NCBI GenBank assembly: GCA_030637745.1
Contig: DAOWFX010000029.1
Location: 1-18,130 of the forward strand
DNA from: JAGLOK01 sp023139005
GTDB lineage: Bacteria; Bacillota; Clostridia; Christensenellales; UMGS416
Length of the DNA stretch: 18,130 bases
Direction: 5' to 3'
A model generated the notes under the pieces. That model had not been told where the DNA came from. It saw only the letters and a list, made by a program, of their open reading frames with translations, and ran no database searches. Both the position numbers and the translations under genes were made by a program. This document shows, in pieces, positions 13,744 to 18,130 of this stretch (the stretch's first letter is position 1; each line of letters opens with the position of its first letter).

Positions 13744-14502
13744 ATGACTGACATCAAAGTACAAGCAATTACATTAAGCTATGTCAACTATCGTGAATAC
13801 GATAGGATATTGACGCTCTTTTCGCCTGAACATGGACTGCTTACAGCAACAGCACATGCAGTAAGACGCGGAAAGTCTGAGATTCGTGCTTGTGCGGATT
13901 TGTTCTTTTTTGGTGAGTTTGTCCTGCGTAAAAATGCAAAAGGATATCTATCAGTTAAGAGCGTGGATATGATTGATGTATTCTATGACTTGCGGTTGGA
14001 TATCAACAAGCTATCGTGTGCGATGTATCTATGCGATTTCATCAAGGGAGTGACGCACACCGATGAGCCACAGCATGAACTATTTCTACTATTGATGAAG
14101 TCACTATCGCTTCTATGCTATAAGGATGTGGACTACAAAACGGTCAAGTTGAAGTTTGAACTCGGTGCCATGGCGCTTATAGGGTATAGTGTAATCTTGG
14201 ATAAGTGCAGTATTTGCAGTGGCGAGGTGAAGGAGTTCACCATGCTCTCAAACAGTGCTGGTGGCATTGTTTGTAGTGCATGCAACGACAACAACCACGG
14301 GATCAAGATATCCCTGCAAGCCATAGCAACCTTGAAGCAAATCAATGAAATGCCCATCGACAACATCGGTGTGATAAAGATATCAAACACAGTATTCAAA
14401 GAAATTGACAGTGTCTTCAAGCAGTACATCTCCTGGCATATAGAGCGCACATTCAAGTCGGCAAAGTTCTTAGAAAACAGCTATTTGTTCAGCGATTCAT
14501 AG
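13744..14502 (+). CDS. recO: DNA repair protein RecO
   Basis: The 252-residue protein has the RecO layout. An N-terminal OB fold (1-80) includes QAITLSYVNYREYDRILTLFSPEHG, the hallmark opening segment of the family. A helical domain follows, with a four-cysteine zinc site CSIC...CSAC at Cys155, 158, 177 and 180. RecO works with RecR (and RecF) to load RecA onto SSB-coated single-stranded DNA. The ATG at 13744 has TGAGGA three bases upstream, a rather short spacing. A GAGG core four bases away is enough for initiation, and no better start exists. It follows era as in most Firmicutes but is set apart by the 443-base gap with repeats, so it probably has its own promoter, which I cannot place with confidence. 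Confidence 0.92.
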   Translation: MTDIKVQAITLSYVNYREYDRILTLFSPEHGLLTATAHAVRRGKSEIRACADLFFFGEFVLRKNAKGYLSVKSVDMIDVFYDLRLDINKLSCAMYLCDFIKGVTHTDEPQHELFLLLMKSLSLLCYKDVDYKTVKLKFELGAMALIGYSVILDKCSICSGEVKEFTMLSNSAGGIVCSACNDNNHGIKISLQAIATLKQINEMPIDNIGVIKISNTVFKEIDSVFKQYISWHIERTFKSAKFLENSYLFSDS

Positions 14503-14534
14503 TCATAATCCGACAAATTTCGTACATCACAATC

Positions 14535-14550
14535 CATACAGTCCTGTATG
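14535..14550. repeat. 7-bp perfect inverted repeat, operator-like
   Basis: CATACAG and CTGTATG are exact reverse complements separated by two bases. It lies 33 bases after recO and about 300 bases before the next promoter candidates, so its role, if any, is unclear. Confidence 0.4.
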
Positions 14551-14862
14551 CGATAAAGACAATTTCAAAGACTATCAAAGTTACCTAATATCAGCGATAC
14601 ATGTTTTGAACTTAAAAGTGAAGTCAAGAAGAATATAGGTAGCAATTATCTAATCGATCGCAGAAATAAATAGTAAAACAGATTTTCTACATCGTATATA
14701 GTTGGTGTATCACATCCCGAGTGATGCCAGTTGTTATACTGTTGTTTTCATAGTGTGCATAATAGAAAATGAACCCTCGTCATAGTGGCATTTTATTGAT
14801 TTTTCAAAAAATTTATGTAATAATCCTAATAATATATTAGACTATAATAGTACATATATAGA

Positions 14863-14868
14863 TATAAT
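14863..14868 (+). promoter_or_regulatory. -10 box candidate for the diguanylate cyclase gene
   Basis: TATAAT lies 33 bases before the ATG at 14896; a second TATAAT at 14843-14848 is an alternative. Neither has a recognisable -35. A transcript from either would carry the GAGGGG ribosome binding site at 14883-14888. Confidence 0.4.
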
Positions 14869-14895
14869 CAAACATTCATCGTGAGGGGTATAAAG

Positions 14896-16086
14896 ATGAG
14901 GATAAAAGGCTTTTTTAATCAATTCAAGATTGTCATCGACGACAAATACAAAGACGGATTTTATCGTGATACGAATTTAACTAATATAAGCAGAGGCAGG
15001 ATTATTGCCTATATTTTACTGGTAATTGAAATAATTGTACTCACCATTTCTTTGTTTTTCAGAGATGAAGGCATATTCACAATTCCAAGCTTATACTACT
15101 ATATCATGTATCTAGTATTCATCATCACAATCGTCATATTTATTTTTATCATCAATAATATTTTTAATAAGAAACAGTATGATAGCAAAAAAACTCAAAT
15201 TGTAACATATAGTTTTTCTGCTTTTCTGCTGGTGTGGAATATGGGGATAGCACTATTGGATGGGAATGTAATGTCCTACTACATCGCACTCATTGCAGTG
15301 GGCGTTATCGCGCTGAGTAATCCTGCTGTTCTTCTCAAGATATATTTAGGGGTTCACATTTTATTTATGGCACTTGCAACACGTATTGCTTCCCCTGAAT
15401 TTTCGCTTTTTGGAGTGTACATCAATACAACCATTGCGCTGATTATCTCTTGGTTCATTTGCTTTGTCATCTATAAAAACAGAGTTACAGGCTTTGTAAA
15501 CCAAAAGAAGATTGAAGAGCAAAACAAAGAGGTCAACATACTCAATGAAAAGCTTACCATCGCCAACAAAAAGCTTGATTACCTTGCAAAGACGGATGGT
15601 CTTACGGGAATATACAATCGTAGGATGTTTGATAATATGACACAAGAATATTGGGATAAATGCATCAAGGAATCAGTACCTCTGACTGTCATCATGATGG
15701 ACATTGACCATTTTAAGCCTTTCAATGATAACTATGGACACCAAGTAGGGGATGATTGTCTCAAGAAAATCGTATTGTCACTCAAAAAATCAATCAACAA
15801 AGAAGAAGACATGTTGGCACGCTATGGAGGCGAGGAGTTTGTCGCGATGATACACAACATGCCTAAAGATAAGGCATACACTTTGGCAGAAAAGATCAGA
15901 ACAAGTATTGAAGACCTCAACATTCCTCATCAGCATTCCGATGTTGCAGCACGCGTTACACTCAGTTTGGGTGTCTATTCTGCAATCCCAACAAAGGATA
16001 CCACCATTGATGCCTTTGTCAAAAAGGCAGATGATGCACTCTACAAAGCAAAGAACGGCAACCGGAATAAAACTATTGTTGCGTAA
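14896..16086 (+). CDS. Membrane diguanylate cyclase (GGDEF domain protein)
   Basis: The protein has 396 residues from the ATG at 14896. That start is chosen because GAGGGG (14883-14888) lies seven bases upstream; the in-frame GTG at 14881 would bury it. Residues 35-195 contain about six membrane helices with few extracytoplasmic residues, a sensor of no type I recognise. A coiled coil follows (about 203-232), then a GGDEF domain: TDGLTGIYNRRMFD (233-246), MMDIDHFKPFNDNYGHQVGD (267-286) and the active site RYGGEEF (309-315). GGEEF is a functional variant, so synthesis of c-di-GMP from two GTP is expected. The inhibitory I-site position reads KEED (302-305) instead of RxxD, suggesting weakened product inhibition. 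It converges on the serpin gene with a terminator between. Confidence 0.92.
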   Translation: MRIKGFFNQFKIVIDDKYKDGFYRDTNLTNISRGRIIAYILLVIEIIVLTISLFFRDEGIFTIPSLYYYIMYLVFIITIVIFIFIINNIFNKKQYDSKKTQIVTYSFSAFLLVWNMGIALLDGNVMSYYIALIAVGVIALSNPAVLLKIYLGVHILFMALATRIASPEFSLFGVYINTTIALIISWFICFVIYKNRVTGFVNQKKIEEQNKEVNILNEKLTIANKKLDYLAKTDGLTGIYNRRMFDNMTQEYWDKCIKESVPLTVIMMDIDHFKPFNDNYGHQVGDDCLKKIVLSLKKSINKEEDMLARYGGEEFVAMIHNMPKDKAYTLAEKIRTSIEDLNIPHQHSDVAARVTLSLGVYSAIPTKDTTIDAFVKKADDALYKAKNGNRNKTIVA

Positions 16087-16121
16087 TTTTCGATAAAGAC
16101 TTGCTTGGGATTTGTACAAAG

Positions 16122-16147
16122 AAGCTGTGCATAACACACAGCTTTTT
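16122..16147 (+). terminator. Rho-independent terminator after the diguanylate cyclase gene
   Basis: AAGCTGTG (16122-16129) and CACAGCTT (16137-16144) form a perfect 8-bp stem with a 7-base loop, and Ts run from 16143 to 16147. On the minus strand the stem is followed by CTTTG, so it may also serve the converging serpin gene. Confidence 0.75.
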
Positions 16148-16185
16148 GATTTAAAGATATCTTATTAGTATATGATTAGACTATA

Positions 16186-17448
16186 TTACTCCAGATCACA
16201 AACCATCCCGGTAAACAAAACCAGTTCATTTTCAGTATCGACAATAAATAATAGAAATGGTTTGTCTGCGATAAATTCAAATTGATCAACTGGCATTGCG
16301 GTATTTTTAAGTGTAATGCCTGTTACGGCAGCAGCTTCAGTTCCTTCTTCGTCTACCTTGATCTTCGCCTTGTGCAAAACTTCATCAATCATCAAAGCAG
16401 TCTCTGCTATCAAGCCTAATTCAGCAGTATCTGTAAATACTTTATTCATGCCTAAAGCTTTGAGCGTATCATTCAATGAAACTTTCTCCTCCATTTCAAA
16501 CTTCGGGAATCGTAAAATGGCTTCATCTTTTTCCTCAAAATCATTTAGAATACTTTCAAGCGTCTTGCTGTCCAAGTTTTGTGTAAAAGTATTAATATCG
16601 CTGTTCGGCAAAACTGCAATCATAGCAAATCTTTCATCATCACCATAGGGAAGCTTTACCGCCTTATAAGTATCATTTTCAAAACCCAACACACTATCGC
16701 TTGATGACATCATGTCAACTTTTGAAGTCGTCGTCTTTCCGAAAAAGTCGCCTTCATGTGTTCTGTTGGAGTCAAACGGTGTTGTCCATTCGCCTTTGAA
16801 ATATATCGCATTAACCAATACCATTGAAGCCATGGCAAATGGATTATCCTCTTTTTCATAGAGCTTTTCAATCATGCTATTTGTCTTTTTATCAATCCAT
16901 GAATTGACCTTGTCCACAGCATTAGTATCTTGCAAATCAATGTTATATGTTTCCGTATCAAATACATCGTCCATTGTATCCATGTAGTTTTTGCGTACGG
17001 TTATTTTATCGTCAATCCAAATAGAATTAGCATTATTAAATGTAGTATCCCCGGAATTATTAAAGGATTCAATCAAAGCTTTCTGGTAGGATGCAACATC
17101 TGTTATATCCATGTCGTCATAACCCAAAACTTTTTGCATTTCTTTGCGCGTTTCATCCTCTGCACCAAAGTAGACCATCGAAAGCGCTTGATTAATAGAA
17201 AGTGATGAGAAGAACACATTATCACCTATTGCACTCAACTCTTTTAACAACTCTAAGTTAAATTCAAGCTGCAACCCCTTATGACTTGCAGGCAAACTGG
17301 GCAATGCCTCAGATATTGACAGCATCACAGCATCACTTACAGTGGTCTCTTGCGTTTCAGATGGTACTATAGGCTCTCCTGGACTTGCACAAGAATTCAA
17401 CACAAGCACTGCTACACACATAATTATTATTAATACTCTTTTTTTCAT
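16186..17448 (-). CDS. Serpin family protease inhibitor, predicted lipoprotein
   Basis: The protein has 420 residues, the usual serpin length plus a leader. The N-terminus MKKRVLIIIMCVAVLVLNSC is a lipoprotein signal with Cys20 as the lipidated residue (Asn at -2 is unusual, Ser at -1 is normal). The serpin core has the breach and shutter segments FFSSLSINQALSMVYFGA and NSIWIDD, then VLVNAIYFKGEW and the C-terminal DKPFLLFIVD. The hinge EEGTEAAAVTG (367-377) matches inhibitory serpins closely, with small residues where loop insertion requires them. Counting 15 residues from the hinge Gly places P1 at Thr383 and P1' at Ala384; nearby Lys381 is another possible site. It would sit on the outer face of the membrane and trap serine or cysteine proteases. 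The ATG at 17448 has GAGG six bases upstream; a GTG at 17460 overlaps that site and is rejected. Confidence 0.92.
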   Translation of the reverse strand: MKKRVLIIIMCVAVLVLNSCASPGEPIVPSETQETTVSDAVMLSISEALPSLPASHKGLQLEFNLELLKELSAIGDNVFFSSLSINQALSMVYFGAEDETRKEMQKVLGYDDMDITDVASYQKALIESFNNSGDTTFNNANSIWIDDKITVRKNYMDTMDDVFDTETYNIDLQDTNAVDKVNSWIDKKTNSMIEKLYEKEDNPFAMASMVLVNAIYFKGEWTTPFDSNRTHEGDFFGKTTTSKVDMMSSSDSVLGFENDTYKAVKLPYGDDERFAMIAVLPNSDINTFTQNLDSKTLESILNDFEEKDEAILRFPKFEMEEKVSLNDTLKALGMNKVFTDTAELGLIAETALMIDEVLHKAKIKVDEEGTEAAAVTGITLKNTAMPVDQFEFIADKPFLLFIVDTENELVLFTGMVCDLE

Positions 17449-17826
17449 ATTAAACCTCACTAAATTTTATTCACACCTCTTTGACGTAATTAAGATCTAA
17501 AAGTTCCAAATTAAGTGCATATACAGCTAATAAAGAACTAAAACAAACAAAGATGATTTCAGATGATGATCCTATATAATTCGCAACTTATCATAACGAG
17601 GTATGTTTTTCTACTTTATCAGCAGTATTTTATATGGAAACTGCATATCAATGCAATAAATGACAGAAATCCTGCAAAAAAGCAAGAAATCTACTCAGAA
17701 TACACAAAAACCTTGTTGCATAGTTACCGTTATTCATATATAATTACCATTGGTAAAAATTGCGATAAAGAGCCAAAGACAATCAAAATGATATCTATGT
17801 GACTTATATTTTATACCTTTATACCA

Positions 17827-17832
17827 TATAAT
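17827..17832 (+). promoter_or_regulatory. -10 box candidate for ppdK
   Basis: A perfect TATAAT stands 48 bases before the ATG at 17881, giving a leader of about 40 bases that includes AGGAGG. No strong -35 is seen 16-18 bases upstream. Confidence 0.45.
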
Positions 17833-17865
17833 TCATATTTTATAAATTTTAATTTAAACTACATT

Positions 17866-17871
17866 AGGAGG
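17866..17871 (+). promoter_or_regulatory. Strong ribosome binding site of ppdK
   Basis: A perfect AGGAGG sits nine bases before the ATG at 17881, in keeping with the high expression usual for this central metabolic enzyme. Confidence 0.75.
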
Positions 17872-17880
17872 AATATTTAA

Positions 17881-18130
17881 TGACAACAAATAAGTTTGTG
17901 TACTTATTCTCTGAAGCTGACGCATCCATGAAGAACCTATTAGGTGGTAAAGGTGCAAATCTTGCAGAGATGACAACACTTGGACTCCCCGTACCACAGG
18001 GCTTCACAGTAAGCACCGAAGCATGCACACAGTACCATGAAGATGGTAAGAAACTCAACCCAACCATATTAAAGCAAATTGACGAAGCAATCAGAGTATC
18101 AGAAGAAATCAACAATAAAAAACTTGGCGA
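17881..18130 (+). CDS. ppdK: Pyruvate, phosphate dikinase, 3' end outside the window
   Basis: Only the first 83 residues are present. FVYLFSEADASMKNLLGGKGANLAEMTTLGLPVPQGFTVST is the characteristic N-terminal opening of pyruvate phosphate dikinase, in the ATP-grasp nucleotide-binding domain. Lys24 in GGKGANLAEM matches the ATP-contacting lysine of the family. The enzyme interconverts pyruvate, ATP and phosphate with phosphoenolpyruvate, AMP and diphosphate in the cytosol. Clostridia use it in glycolysis or gluconeogenesis with diphosphate. The related phosphoenolpyruvate synthase begins differently, so confidence in ppdK is high. In many Clostridia ppdK lies a few genes after recO; here a diguanylate cyclase and a serpin gene stand between them. 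It has its own promoter and ribosome binding site. Confidence 0.93.

Larger units (their letters stand above)
14503..14895. other. Intergenic region upstream of the diguanylate cyclase gene
   Basis: No gene is seen in these 393 bases. A perfect palindrome CATACAG-TC-CTGTATG lies at 14535-14550 and could bind a dimeric regulator. The end of recO and the start of this region (ATTTGT 14483-14488 / ACAAAT 14513-14518, with GATT/AATC inside) could form an imperfect stem-loop around the recO stop. Two TATAAT boxes near the right end (14843-14848 and 14863-14868) are the best promoter candidates for the next gene. The stretch 14750-14870 is very AT-rich. Confidence 0.5.
17449..17880. other. Divergent intergenic region between the serpin gene and ppdK
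   Basis: This holds the upstream signals of both genes. No gene is supported. A 79-codon open frame on the plus strand (17563-17802) lacks a ribosome binding site and resembles no protein I know. The serpin promoter is not clear. On the plus side a TATAAT at 17827-17832 and the ribosome binding site at 17866-17871 serve ppdK. Confidence 0.6.

Noticed and set aside
13674..13751. 25-codon frame overlapping the recO start, possible leader peptide
   Set aside because: No ribosome binding site is present before its ATG, and nothing in the codons suggests an attenuator.
15790..16137. 115-codon open frame on the minus strand
   Set aside because: Antisense to the GGDEF domain and starting within its terminator; composition is cysteine-rich in a way typical of antisense frames.
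17563..17802. 79-codon open frame before ppdK
   Set aside because: No ribosome binding site, no recognisable domain, and located among AT-rich promoter sequence.

Overview
The window looks like a chromosomal segment of a moderately AT-rich, low-GC Gram-positive anaerobe of the class Clostridia. The evidence is the conserved gene block phoH, pgpH, ybeY, era, recO, a pyruvate phosphate dikinase gene soon after it, an EFR1-type flavodoxin/ferredoxin protein, strong AGGAGG-type ribosome binding sites and a 7TM-HD cyclic-di-AMP phosphodiesterase. There is no phage, transposon, CRISPR array, tRNA or rRNA gene that I can support.

Layout. Bases 1-736 hold a flavodoxin-like gene cut by the window edge, followed closely by a small membrane-anchored protein with a covalent-FMN motif. 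Bases 877-2181 encode a long-form NfeD membrane protease homologue, which converges on a small P-loop kinase-like gene (2209-2727, minus). Bases 2990-5401 (minus) encode a GH31 alpha-glycosidase close to the YicI type, transcribed divergently from a Methyltransf_32-type methyltransferase (5655-6824). A nucleotidyltransferase-like protein (6890-7705) and an EFR1 flavodoxin/ferredoxin fusion (7791-8555) follow. The housekeeping core runs from 8677 to 14502: PhoH, PgpH, YbeY, Era and RecO, with a separate promoter in front of era and a 443-bp gap before recO that carries an 82-bp direct repeat. A membrane diguanylate cyclase (14896-16086) converges on a serpin predicted to be a lipoprotein (16186-17448, minus), and the start of ppdK lies at the right edge.

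How the genes fit together. phoH, pgpH and ybeY are tightly spaced or overlapping and form one unit serving RNA/ribosome quality control and c-di-AMP turnover. Era (30S assembly) and RecO (recombinational repair) follow under their own signals. The flanking genes are mostly single-gene units with individual promoters.

No complete new system is evident. The most unusual features are regulatory. Several genes have a TATAAT box so close to the start codon that the mRNA would have almost no leader. Four genes have perfect stem-loops laid across or directly abutting their stop codons, without a U-tract. The 82-bp repeat pair before recO and the serpin lipoprotein are the other items worth following up. 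All function calls are by recognition of motifs and family patterns; no search was run.
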